DNA from: Laetiporus sulphureus 93-53 | Taxonomy: Eukaryota; Basidiomycota; Agaricomycetes; Polyporales; Laetiporaceae | DNA length: 64,000 nucleotides | Direction: 5' to 3' | Assembly: GCF_001632365.1 (NCBI RefSeq) | Contig: NW_024468520.1 | Span: 451,863-515,862 of the forward strand | Part shown: piece by piece, positions 33,509-44,903 of the stretch | How positions within the stretch are numbered: position 1 is the first letter of the stretch | Layout of the letters: each line of letters begins with the position of its first letter | Translations under genes and position numbers: made by a program | The notes under the pieces: generated by a model | Told to the model about the DNA's origin: nothing | The model's database searches: none | Seen by the model: only the letters and a program-made list of their open reading frames with translations

Positions 33509-34500
33509 GGACATATCTCTCCATAACTGAGCGCGCCTTCTCACGATTCTGGACTGTCACAGGCGAGAACCGCACAAGATATCGGTCGCTCTCTCTGCCG
33601 ACGCCCAAGGCGCCTCTGAGGACCTGCAAAGAGGACACCCTCCTACGACATGAGGAGACGCCACTGGCAGATGCGTCTTGCGAACGCTGAGTGCGTTTCT
33701 CGTGAGCGCTGACCCATGCGTTCTGGACCAAGCTTATCTGAGCGCACTGCGATTTTTCGTGAAAAGAGAAGTGAGGCTTCCATGGCATGGTATAGGGATT
33801 ACCGTAGCGCTTGTATCGCGCCCACAATTTGCAACGGTGGTCCACCCAAATATAGACTATGTAGCGACTGCTAGAGTACGTGGCCTGGACCGCACGTATA
33901 ATGAGGTAGCGCGTACTCTCGATTCGTGTCGACCACTAACTGGATCAATCATACCAGCGCAATACCTTAATCCTCTTGCTATATAGAGGGGCTATACGTG
34001 CATTCAAAGGAAACATCGTGCAGTACACAATTCTGGATCGGATGCGCCGGTACATTGAATCAACACGATGTCAGGGGGAAATGTATAGGTTTTGTATTGT
34101 GAGATCTGCCATACTGATTTCAAATACTCCTGCATGTTGTCTCGCCCGTGAAACCCGCTCGGGTCATTGAGCTCAATAACATAGTACTATGGCCGCGACC
34201 GTAGTGAAGTCCTTCGTAGTTCCGCACCGCTGGATTCCGTCGGGTAATCCTTTTCCCCCGACATGCTTTTGATGAAATGCGAGTAGATGCATCACAGATT
34301 GAGCAGATTTCCAAAGGAGGAATTCCCGTTGTTAAACGGAACGAATCCATGCCAGATAGACTCAAAGTTTAGTACAGCAACAGCGCGTGACGGTTTAGGC
34401 GGCGCGAACCGGAAGCATCTCAGATGTGGGCGTCCCCCCGGCGACGTGACTGGTTGTGTGACCCGCCGGCGACCACCATGTTTCCTTCGCCTTCGGCTCG
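33509..34500. other. Intergenic, no supported gene
   Basis: About 1 kb holding the 3' flank of MED31 and the promoter of the transporter gene. Frames up to about 120 codons occur on both strands, but none resembles a known family or shows a splice-linked partner. Confidence 0.55.
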
Positions 34501-36505
34501 ATGGCCCAAAATCCCGACGCAAATGGCTATGCTCTCGTAGATTCCCTTCCAGAGGAGGAGACTGCTGATAACAGCGCCGACTATGAAGACGACTCTCAGG
34601 TCCACTTGGCTTCGCTGGTCGAGAAGAAGAGGCTCTGGTGGCGAAATGCTGTCATCAACACGGCATTCATAGCGTCGTGGTACGTCTCTTTCCAGGAACA
34701 GCAACTCATAACCTCGTTGCATGCCCGACTACACACTGTGCTCGACCGGCTGAATGATGAACACATAACACAGGTTTCTCTTCGCCACAGTCCTTTCAGT
34801 CTATAACAAATGGATGTTCTCGCCGGACCACTTTGGCTTCCCCTCTCCGCTGTTTGTCACGACTCTGCATATGTTCGTCCAGTTCTTACTCGCGACAATC
34901 TTAAGAGTAGCGTGGCCTCGTCAATTCCGCCCCGAGCAGAGCCCCTCACGAGCTGATTACTTGTACGTTTCATTCTTTCTCCTATTCGATGGCACGCTCC
35001 TGCTTTACATCTGTTACTTATCTCAATTCGTTACTTTGACTGTTATGACTTATTTCGAGTTTGCCCTCTTGGTTTCGTACGCATGAATCCTGTATTTGAC
35101 ACCTTGACAGACGCAGAGCCATTCCGACGGGCATAACCACTGGACTAGACATCGGACTATCTAACCTCTCCTTGAAGCTCATTACATTATCTTTCTATAG
35201 TGAGTCAGCACTTGATGATCATCACTGTGCCTTGTTTTTATTGTCTACGCGATTGTCCATTCCTTATGTCAGAATCGACAGCTGACCACTTGAATTGCAG
35301 CAATGTGTAAATCATCATCACTCATATTCGTCCTCCTGTTCGCTTTCCTGTTCCATCTTGAGCACTTTTCGCTCAGGCTCATCGGCGTTATCGCCCTAAT
35401 CTTCGCGGGAGTACTGCTGATGGTCGCGACCGAGACGCACTTTGTCCTGCCCGGCTTCCTGCTCGTCATGAGCGGGAGCGCTCTCGGAGGATTCCGCTGG
35501 AGTCTCACACAGCTACTGCTCAGAAACAAGAAGATGGGCTTCAACAATCCACCCGCCACTGTATTCTGGCTCGCACCCATCATGGGCGTCACGCTCGCCA
35601 TCACTACTGTGTTCGTCGACGGCTGGTCGAGGATTTTCAGCAACGCTTTCTTCGACGGAGCCTCGGCATCGCTGCGGACGTGTCTCTTCTTGATTTCTCC
35701 GGGAGTGCTGGCCTTCTGCATGGTATTGAGCGAATTCTAGTGAGTGATGGAGCTCGGCCGTCTTCCCAAAGGCGTTTGCCGGCACGGGCGTGTTAACTTT
35801 GCCTATCTGCCTCCAGCATCCTCCAACGTGCGGGAGTCGTCCCGATGTCAATAGCCGGCATAGCCAAGGAAGTCACCACTATCAGCATCTCTGCGTGGTT
35901 CTTCGGGGATGAGCTGACGCCCCTCAACATCACTGGAGTGGCGATCACAGTCTGCGGTACGTAATTTTCTCAAGGCCGTCTGCCAAGCGACGGAGTCGGG
36001 ACCGTGTTGATGAACTCAAAATTGCCGTTTATAGGCATTGCACTGTACACTTTCCACAAATACCGTTTATCCATGGACGCGAAGGTGCCCCTTGACGCCC
36101 ACGGGAACCCGATTGTTGAGGACACGGAGAGCAGCGCGGAAGAGACCGTTGCTTTGCAGGACGACCTATCAGATGAAGGGCTACGCCACACATCAGAACC
36201 TGATGCTAGGAGCGGCCTCGATTCGCATCCGGTGTGTATTTGTCTTCCTTCACAGGTGAAGTTCGCGAGCTGATTATTGATCCAATCCGTGGCGTCTACA
36301 GGAACAAACTTCGCTCCTTGACCGCGATCTGCTCTTTGATGTGGGCAGTGATGGCGGAGCAGGGTCCCCAGATGCGAATGAAGACGATACAATCGCAAAG
36401 CCCAAGGACGCTGAGTTGGCAGCGCAATATCTAGATGATCAGGCGCAGGATCTACATAGAGTGTGGAAGAGAGACGCTGATGCTGTAGTTGACCAGTTGC
36501 AGTGA
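34501..36505 (+). CDS. SLC35C2-like transporter (TPT/nucleotide-sugar family)
   Basis: Starts ATG 34501 with an acidic cytosolic N-terminus. Exons then give VLSVYNKWMFSPDHFGFPSP, PTGITTGLDIGLSNLSL, FYTMCKSSSLIFVLLFAFLF, GFLLVMSGSALGGFRWSLTQ, NNPPATVFWLAPIMG and the last helices (GIAKEVTTISISAWFFGDEL). This is the ten-helix drug/metabolite fold of the triose-phosphate translocator family. The K-S-S-S and GGFRWSLTQ blocks are closest to animal SLC35C2 and fungal Ymd8-like Golgi carriers. The likely place is the Golgi or ER membrane; the substrate is undetermined. A long hydrophilic C-terminal tail ends at TGA 36503-36505. Confidence 0.87.
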
Positions 36506-38410
36506 TCTGCATTCGGAATTCAGGACGCGTCTCCTACCGCCGGGACGAGGTGCAACGTGCGAAAAGACTGCGAATAGATTGGTCTGTTGAGGTCAGAAGG
36601 TATGGCGTCTCGTGTCTGGACTCGGTGCGTGCGTGTGTATACTTTGCTTGGTTTCGGTGGCGTAAATCCGATCGCCGACGCTAGCCATCGTTTTTGCCTT
36701 GCGTGCGTATCTATCATCGCGTATGCGAGTTTTCATGCGATTTCGACTGTTTGCGGTGGGCAAGGAGCGATAGCTCGGTCTGCTGCGCCATGCGCTCACC
36801 GCTTCCTCCGTGGCCGGCGGACAAGGAGCAGGCTGGTGATGGGGACATCATTTGACTCGATATGTTCACCGCTGCATTCTTGCACAGGGCCTTTCCCTTG
36901 CTTCTGTACGTTGTCACTGAGACTTGGCTGTTAGCGCATCTGCAGCTGTGTATGATCGCCGCCGCTAGGCTCGGTTTCGTGAGGGTCAGGTCCGGCAGGC
37001 TAGTGATGGCTTGGTGGCGGCGGTCCCGCTCTGCGTTGATCAACCGGTAAAAGCACGGCGAATAGTTGCGTCGTGATAGGTGCCCTTGCTAGGAGGAGGG
37101 GAGCTCAGGGTCGATGATCTTCCACCTCGGGAATTCGTTCTGATCCCAAGTGGTTCGTCGTCGGCGGGTAGGAATACCCATGCAGCAGCAGGGCCTGTAC
37201 CGCTAGGGCGGATGCCGGAGTGTCGGGTCTGCGCTATGAATGCCGCGCAGAGGAGCCAGCGATCTCCGATCGTGCCATGGCATGGGAGCAAAATGCGTTG
37301 TAAAATGTAAATTCCCCGTAGCGTGTCGGGCAATGGCCGGAACGCTCGGCACCATCACTGCCCTCGGGGAGCCTATTTCCAATATTCCACGAAATGAATT
37401 TCTAGCCGAATGATAATGCAGGGGCACGAACGGTCTGCAGAGGTGATCGTTCCTGCAGCTGGACGTGAGATGGCAGTGACATCGTGGGGCGGAGCGAGGA
37501 ATCTGCCTACAAGAAACGATCAAGAAGCCACTTGGAAGACGTAGAGACGATTAGCCTGGATTGACGAGATAGTACATGCTCAGGGTCGCAGGAGCAGCGC
37601 CTCAACAACGCTTGAGACTGGTCCGTGCATCCCGGTAGATTAGGAGAGAGGACGGCCATCAGGGATCCGGTGCCACCCAGAATAGAACTCCGACGGGGTG
37701 ACGGCTGTGACCAGGTTCACACGCAGGGAACGCATTCCGTAAGGGACGAGCGCCGAGGAACGTGGTGTAGGGCTGCCAGAGGGCAGACGGGGACCCATGG
37801 CAGCTGCTATTTGGCAATCGACGAGCGCCCGTCTGTCTCGAAACACATGTCCCAGCCTGGCGAGGGAGTCCGACCGGAGAAGGCAGCGATTGCATTCACT
37901 GATGAAACACTTGAGAGGACATTCAAGAGATATGTAGGGCTGTCGATGTGATCGTCGCCTGGCGATGACACGGAGGGCGCTGAGGCTACAACGAGCAGAG
38001 GAAACACGAACTGAGGATACAATATGAGAGTAACGTGCGCCAATGGGAAGAATGCAGGACGGGTTACATAACGCGCGGTGTCATTTGATGTCGCTTAGCC
38101 CGCGCCAAGGCTCGAGTGAACTTTCGCACTGCTCGTCACCCCGAAACGGCTCGTCTGCAAGGCTCAACTGTCGATCTCGCAGGAGTCCAGGCTGCCGGCG
38201 CGTATCGCTTTTGATGCGGGGCCTTTTCGCATTTTCCCTGCACAGACGCCGCATTGGGCATGCCGAACTGATCATATCCTTCGAGCGTCTCGTTTTCTGA
38301 TGTGATACCGCAGCGTGCTCTCCCCTACTAGCTTAAATACTCCTGCGTTTGTGTCATGACCATCACACCTCCCCCCGCCCTCGCATTCCACCTCCACCTC
38401 CCGCTCATCC
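36506..38410. other. Intergenic, 1.9 kb without a supported gene
   Basis: Only uncharacteristic short frames on both strands. The last ~100 bp before 38411 are rich in C and T, as is common upstream of fungal starts, and probably belong to the transcription factor promoter. Confidence 0.55.
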
Positions 38411-39803
38411 ATGGAAGAGTTCCACATCGTCTTCGAGGCTCCCCAGGACGGCCAGACTAGGAAGAAGCGTGCTAGGCTCGTAACTTCCTGCGACCACTGG
38501 TGCGTCTTCACAGCTTGCCTCGCAACCCACGGCTCACTTTTCTTCGCTCACCCAGCCGCCTCAAGAAAATCAAGTGTGTCCAGTCGCGCAACTCGAGCAA
38601 GTGTGCCGCGTGCGCTGCAGCGCGCGTCGCCTGCAAGTACCACGACCGAGAGCAGTACTTTGCCGAGCGGGGCCGTATCATGTCTCGCAACTCGCCACCA
38701 TCCTGCCGCCAGAAAATCTCCATGTGCGGCAACGATCCGCAGATCTCTATCACCGTTATGGACACCTACCACGATCCGCAAAGCAGCTCTTCGTCCGACG
38801 CTTCCAGTCCTTCCTCCAGCGTCACGGACTGCAGCCCTTCTCCCACTTCTGCGTACTCATCCCTGGAGCCGTTTATCCATACGGAGCCATTCGAAGACAG
38901 CATTACGCTGTCTCCTCCGCCCTTATGGTCTGTTTGTCCGTATCGTTAAGCTCCCGGTGACTAAACCCCTGGCTTCTATTCTACAGGCAGAGCCCGTGCG
39001 ATATCCCTTCTCCAATCTATTCCCCAAACAAGACTCCCTTCAACGTTGGCACATGTTCGTATGGCATTATTCCAGAACCTCTGCCTTCCATCCAGCAGTC
39101 ATCGTATCTTCTCCCCCTCTTTGATCCTCAATGGCCAGATCGGCCACACCAGACGCTCATGATGCATTTCATCCAAACGTACTTCGATCACTATGGCCAG
39201 TCGTTCCCGTGCCTTGCATACGATGAAACGGTCCGGCTATTCCTGGAACAGACGCTCTCCCCTCTCATCGCGACTGGTATCGCCGCGCTCGCTGCTTGGT
39301 ACGTGCCGACCGTTCTTCCATGACGCGTGCATGCATCCTCAACGTGCATCAGGTATTCGGATGTTCCCGAGGTAGTCCGGAGAGGAGCGGCTGACGTCTG
39401 CGCCGCTTACTGTTCACATGCTAAGGTGGGCTTCTCCAGCTGAGCCGAATCAGGATGTGGCACTGACGTGGGTGCGCGCAGGCGTTGGTCTCGCGGATGG
39501 AACACCTGCATTCCGTCGAGACGGTACACGGGCTCATACTCGTTGCTTGGGCGGAGTATAAGCGGGCACGCATGTCTGAATTCTGCGCGCATGTAAAGGT
39601 AACGTTCTTCTTGCCAAGGACAAGCCGCTTCTTGCTCATTTCCGAGCGGTTTACAGCAAGCAAAGCGCATCTCAGAAGAGATTGGCCTGGCCAATGGGAC
39701 ACTTATCCAATTGGCATCGAGTGACTACGAGGAGAGCATCCTTCGCAACACGTGGGGCGTTCTGCGACAATTAGTCACGACGGTTGATACCTGGACTGCG
39801 TGA
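38411..39803 (+). CDS. Zn(II)2Cys6 transcription factor
   Basis: Starts ATG 38411. The first intron falls inside the zinc cluster. Spliced, it reads VTSCDHCRLKKIKCVQS, then KCAACAAARVACKY, giving the six cysteines of a Gal4-type binuclear cluster near residues 28-60. A Ser/Pro-rich stretch follows (SSSSDASSPSSSVTDCSPSP), then a region containing LMMHFIQTYFDHYGQSFPCL, VRLFLEQTLSPLIATGIAAL and VETVHGLILVAWAEYKRAR, which resembles the small regulatory domain of basidiomycete cluster proteins. It likely binds CGG-type sites in the nucleus. The target genes are unknown. The model ends at TGA 39801-39803. Confidence 0.85.
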
Positions 39804-41211
39804 AACTGGAACCGCCAGCGAGACGGCGTCCAGCTGACTTTCACGTTGCCAATCGTGTATCATTAGATGTTAGAGTTCTGTCACGGGCTATTGTATAACC
39901 CATTCGCTATGTCCGATTACGCGGGATGTAGACCCTGTCGATCAAAGAGGGCCTTGAATGAATTCAATGGACCTTCGTCACTCCCGCCTTTGTCCCAGCG
40001 TCCCAACAATGCAGTCATTGACCAAGTAGCGCCAAGATCAACGCAACACACATTGGCAATCTAGGCGCTGTCAGCGAGTCCGCGCACGCAATATGCACGG
40101 CGCAAATGATTGGACCCGGGTAGGACTTTCTGCGCCTTGAGATCAGACACACTAATCTCCAATCTCACGCTATTATTTCCCTTGATAGGGCGAGCTGTCA
40201 TACATGTACTTGAACAGTCGGTCGGCTCTTTATGCGAACATCAAGCGCGAGTCGGTCGTAATCGGAACCGTCCATACACGCTCGATAAAGGACGTCGTGA
40301 GCTTCCCGGCTCTCGACTCGCGTTGCCATCTTTGCGTGTAGCCTGTCGCGGTCGCTGCGTTCGGTAACATCGCTCCGGGGCGTCGCTGCGCGCAGGCACC
40401 GTGCCCGGCATGGGTGACGGCACGGCTGTCTTTGATGCGGTCAATCTCTATAGAACATGGGCCCCTCGTTCAATGCATGTGCCAAAGCTGCCAGAAGCCA
40501 GCTGCTGGACAGAACCACTCCGATGAATCGAAAGGCTCGCTGGGGTCAAATCACGGTCGCAGCGTACCTGGTCCCTTGGCGGACATTGTCCTCCTCGCTC
40601 TTCCGTGCGAGCCAGCAAGCGGCGAAGCGTCCTGTCTTGATGCAGCTAGTCACTAGCCTTTTCGCGTCTCACGTTTGTCGCTGTGTCGGCGGCGTCCGCG
40701 ACCTTCTCCTGGCGCTCGTCCATCCATGCCGTCTCGCACGTCATGTTAGTCCAGAGAGTGACAGCTGCGCGCTAACTCGGATGGGTTCCCATTCGCAGGA
40801 ATTTGCTACCTTTGCGCGCCGAGCTTCGACATCTACACGTGATCCTGATGCGTGCGCTTCTGTGGAACGATGAGGGAAGCCCCGCCCAGGCTGCTGCTGC
40901 AATCGGAATCGGTGTTGCTCTGGGTGCGGGCGCGAGCTGCACTGCACCGGGCCGCTCTTTCCTGCGATGGGCCTCGTTTGGATCACGACAAAGGCAATTG
41001 AAATCACTGGCTAGAAGAAATTTGAATACCGCTCTCGACGCGGGACCGTCAAAGGCCCAGCGGCGCAAACATGCACTCGAATCAGCGTTTTACATCAGAA
41101 GTAAAGAAGATGGCGAAACAAAATTTCCAGGGAATCATGCGGTGCCTTGCGTGCTACACAAATTGTGCCCTCCACTCAATCCGCACACGCTCTTTCTGAT
41201 GGCCGCGGCGC
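39804..41211. other. Intergenic, no supported gene
   Basis: Several overlapping short frames on both strands, none with recognisable protein features. The region lies between the 3' ends of two convergent genes. Confidence 0.5.
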
Positions 41212-42534
41212 TCAAAATCCAACCGTGCTGTGAGGCCGATGATAGTAACGGTGATGGTGATGGCCCGGCTGCCTGACTATTATCGTTGACCCTGCAGTTG
41301 ATGGGTACCCAGCACCGTAGTACCCTCCAGGTTGCATGTATCCGGCGCCGTAATATTGCGGAGTGACGCCATTCATTGGGTAGCCAGTGGCAGTATATGC
41401 GCCAGGGAACGCGGAGTATGAGCCGGCGGAGGGGTAAACGGCGGCCGAAGGGTATGCTGCGTATCCGCCGTACACGGTTCCTGGTGCATAGTACGATCCT
41501 GGCACTGCTCCATAGCTTCCAGGAAGCTGTGATGCACCACTGTATGGTGATGACGTGCCCGCACCGCTGATGTAGGGGGTCGCAAGAGACACCTCCGACC
41601 TCCACGGACGATAGGATCTGGGTTCTCCGTAGTAGCTGCCAATATCAAGAACCTGATCGAGCGCATCACGCGGTGTGATGTTACCATAGGCCCGTGCCCT
41701 GATAAAAGAGAAGCGAACGCACCCTGTCTGCGATACGCGAAGCAGTTGCCGCTGCGACTTCCGACGCTTCTCTCAGGCCGATCTGGTCAAAGGACCGCCC
41801 GGTGTACTGCCATAGATGGGTGGCTGTATGCGCTATTGGTGAGAACGCCTTGGCGGAAGGTGAAATGGGGGCACATGCCTTCTGCAACGGCCATAGCGAT
41901 CATCGCCTCTCGTTCCATCTCAGGGCTTCCGCCAAGAGGCTCGTACAAAGGATGATGGTACTTCCAATAGCGATATGCCTCGTACGCCGCTGCGCTTCCG
42001 AGGTCTATTGGGAGCACCTGGGCGACGTTGACCTGGACGCGCTTGAATCAGGGACGAAAGGCCGTCAATGTAAATCTCAAGCCGCTTACCAGCCCTCCGT
42101 AAATTTGACGGTGCCAGTGCCTGGCCTCGTGAAAATTTGCACCCCAGGCGACGCGCAGCCGACCAATGATGGACTGGTAGAAGTCGCTGCAATCATGCCA
42201 AAGCATGTGATGCTGAGTCGAACAATTTGATATGGATTGTAGAGCGGAGTGTACACGCACGAATTATCATATGCCGCATGGGCACGATAGTATTCCAGTC
42301 CGCTCCCTGGTGAAACTCCGCTGTCAGTGCGACAGGCCGCATATACGGGGTGGGCCTTACGTACAAGACGGTTGAGGCCGGTATGACGGGAGAGGTGGAG
42401 CGGTGAATTGATACTAGGTGCGAACAGAGGATCAATCAGAGGATCAGCGAGATCGTTAGACTCGCGCGCGGTGTACACACCTGTGGGGTACCCCACAAAC
42501 CTGGAGCGGACGATTGATAGTATGCGTAAGCCAT
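41212..42534 (-). CDS. Uncharacterised protein with Tyr/Gly/Ser-rich, His-ended tail
   Basis: Starts ATG 42534 (MAYAYYQSSAPGLWG). Following exons give SIIGRLRVAWGANFHEARHW, IDLGSAAAYEAYRYWKYHHP, EMEREAMIAMAVAE, HLWQYTGRSFDQIGLREASE and VAAATASRIADRV, probably a helical domain. The last exon (41212-41690) is low complexity: repeated Y-G-A, P-G-S-Y and Y-P-S units over about 110 residues, ending in a histidine cluster (HHHHRYYHRPHS). I do not recognise a named family. The tail resembles prion-like or condensate-forming segments. Exon borders are approximate. Confidence 0.65.
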
Positions 42535-44903
42535 ACTTTGTTACCAATAGTGGGAACGAGAGTGAGTTATATGATCGCAGGGAATCGGCTTGCAATGGTC
42601 TCGGTCGGATGAATCTTTACCGCGTGACCATGCAACTTCAGCCACCTCGCGGCGTCGAGAAAATACTCCGCACTCCGCTATGGCTATGAACACTGTCACG
42701 TCAACAAATGCAATTGCACGGCCTCCGCGTCGGAGTTCGAGGTCATCCACAATTGTTGATCCTGACGTGCGAGTCTCGTTCTGCAGGCCTGTATGTCGAC
42801 TCGTACTAATGTCCAGAGCAAAAGGAACGTTTTGACAGCAGGCAGAGAACGGTGTAGAACGAGACGTTGACGGCTGGACTGCGAGGGCGCTGGGCCTTCA
42901 CGGATGCGAAAACCACGCTGCGCGACTGATCATGATCTGATATCTAACTGGTGGCGGTGCATGTCACGTGCATAAACGCGATTGTGGCTCACATACATAG
43001 TTCCAGCTGCATTGCAGTGGCAGACTTCGAAATGACGGAGAATGAGGGATCGTCGGATGGCATGTAAGTGGTGCGGGAAGAGAAGCAGGATATCGATGCT
43101 TCCGCTTTGAATTCACTACGGGTCCGAGGCACTGTAGGCGCGCGGCCCCGGGATTACTTTAGTACTTGACGCTCGAACGCCGGTTAGACTTCTCGCAGAT
43201 AGAACTCTAATCTTACATGGCGAAGTGTCTTGCGAATGAAGGTGTCTTGCGAACGAACATGTGAGCGTAATCGTCATGCCAGCCTTCAAGGCTATTGTCG
43301 ACGATTTGGCAACGAGACTGACCCAAGTAAACCCAGTTTATGATCATTCCGTCAGTCTCCATACTTCCATGATTCTGTGCAGAAACGGTCTTTGGGCATT
43401 CTTCCGCGAGCAAAAGAGCAGGGTTGAGCATGTGAAATGTTTACAATTGACCGTACGACAATGACGGTGGTCCAATTTCACGTCGGCCGCGAATGAACTC
43501 ACAGCCGGTCGACCGGTCAGGCAAGGCACAGCGTCCGCATCAACTTTCAACATCAGTTATCGCCATTTAGGCCATCATTTTGATGCGCCAAAGGATGCAA
43601 CCCGCAAATCATTGCAACGAATCAGCCGGTTGCATTTGTAGATCATTGCATGGCCGAGGGTTGCGGGTGTGAGTTCTGCGAGGCGTCAGAAGGTGGCTTC
43701 GGAGCTGCTTGACGCGGTATCGAAGAAGGTCAGTAGAAGAGTGCACCATATGCACCATATGTGGCATTGATATTGAACGTCGGGACCAGCGTGTGCCTGG
43801 ATACCGACCAAACCGACGGGTGTCCGAGGTGTCGAGCACGTTCGTGTGGGGTCGCTTACCGGCAATGTCACCAGAACCTTATGATATCTCGCAAGGCTTA
43901 CGAGACCGTCCACAATAGTGGATTGTTCGCGTGGTAGAGCGTAGTCTGGATCATGATTTGTGGACGAATGAGGACTGCGCACTTTTCTATGATATCATTT
44001 GTGCGTAAGCAAGTCCATGCAGAGAACCCACGACACATTCCGTGCATCAATGGCCCCTTGCTAGTGGAAAACTCCTTGCGGAGGAAACAATGTAAGGATC
44101 CCATGCTTGTGGATGTGGCGCTACGGACAGAACATGAGTAAGACACCGAGGGTTGGCCGCAGCTTACAATTGCATCGCATCATCGTGCACAGCAGAGGTG
44201 CTATCAGTGACGCGGGGCCATCCATCCACAACAAAATTAGGGTTGCAGAGTGGCAGATAACGGGCGTCCAAAGATACACTAGTACATTCTGTGTATTGCT
44301 CGCGAAAACGGTAGAAAGCACGCCTGTTGCCCCATAGCGTTTGGTCGATTTCAGACCCGATTGTGAACCTCCCGGAACTCCGGGGATTTGGACGGCAACA
44401 TTGCCATCACGGTGACGATATCGAATGCATGTAGCCTCATGTAGCCAGGTGACAATTTGCGCAGAGGTGCACAACATGTGAGTGGAACTACAAGGTGGAG
44501 TTCCTGCTTCCAGAGATGCGGCTAGGTTCTCATAACGTATCGAGACATCGTAGAGCGTCACGCAATCCGTAGAGTTCGCAATTCTAAATAGTCAGGTCAT
44601 ACTGTAGCCAGCAGCTCGACAGACACATCGGAAGATGTACATTCAGTAGCAGAGAGCAATGCAGACGCCGCTGTCAGGGCGCCCACAATGCGCATTGCAC
44701 GTGGCGCGCATATGCGCAATTACACAGGCGCCCATCCGTATCCCAACGTTGACCGTAACCTTGCACGACTGTCTCACGTCGCGCAAGCGCACCTCCTGTA
44801 GGGCTATAGACTGGATTATATTGATGCTACATTCGTAACCACATCATACAGTCTGGGATGTCCGGTTTGTCCGCCTAACTCCAGTCAGCGGTCGAACGCA
44901 CTC
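42535..44903. other. Intergenic, 2.4 kb without a supported gene
   Basis: Divergent promoter space between the low-complexity protein gene and COG5. It contains a small tandem repeat of GTGTCTTGCGAA near 43215-43257 and otherwise short frames only. Confidence 0.5.
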
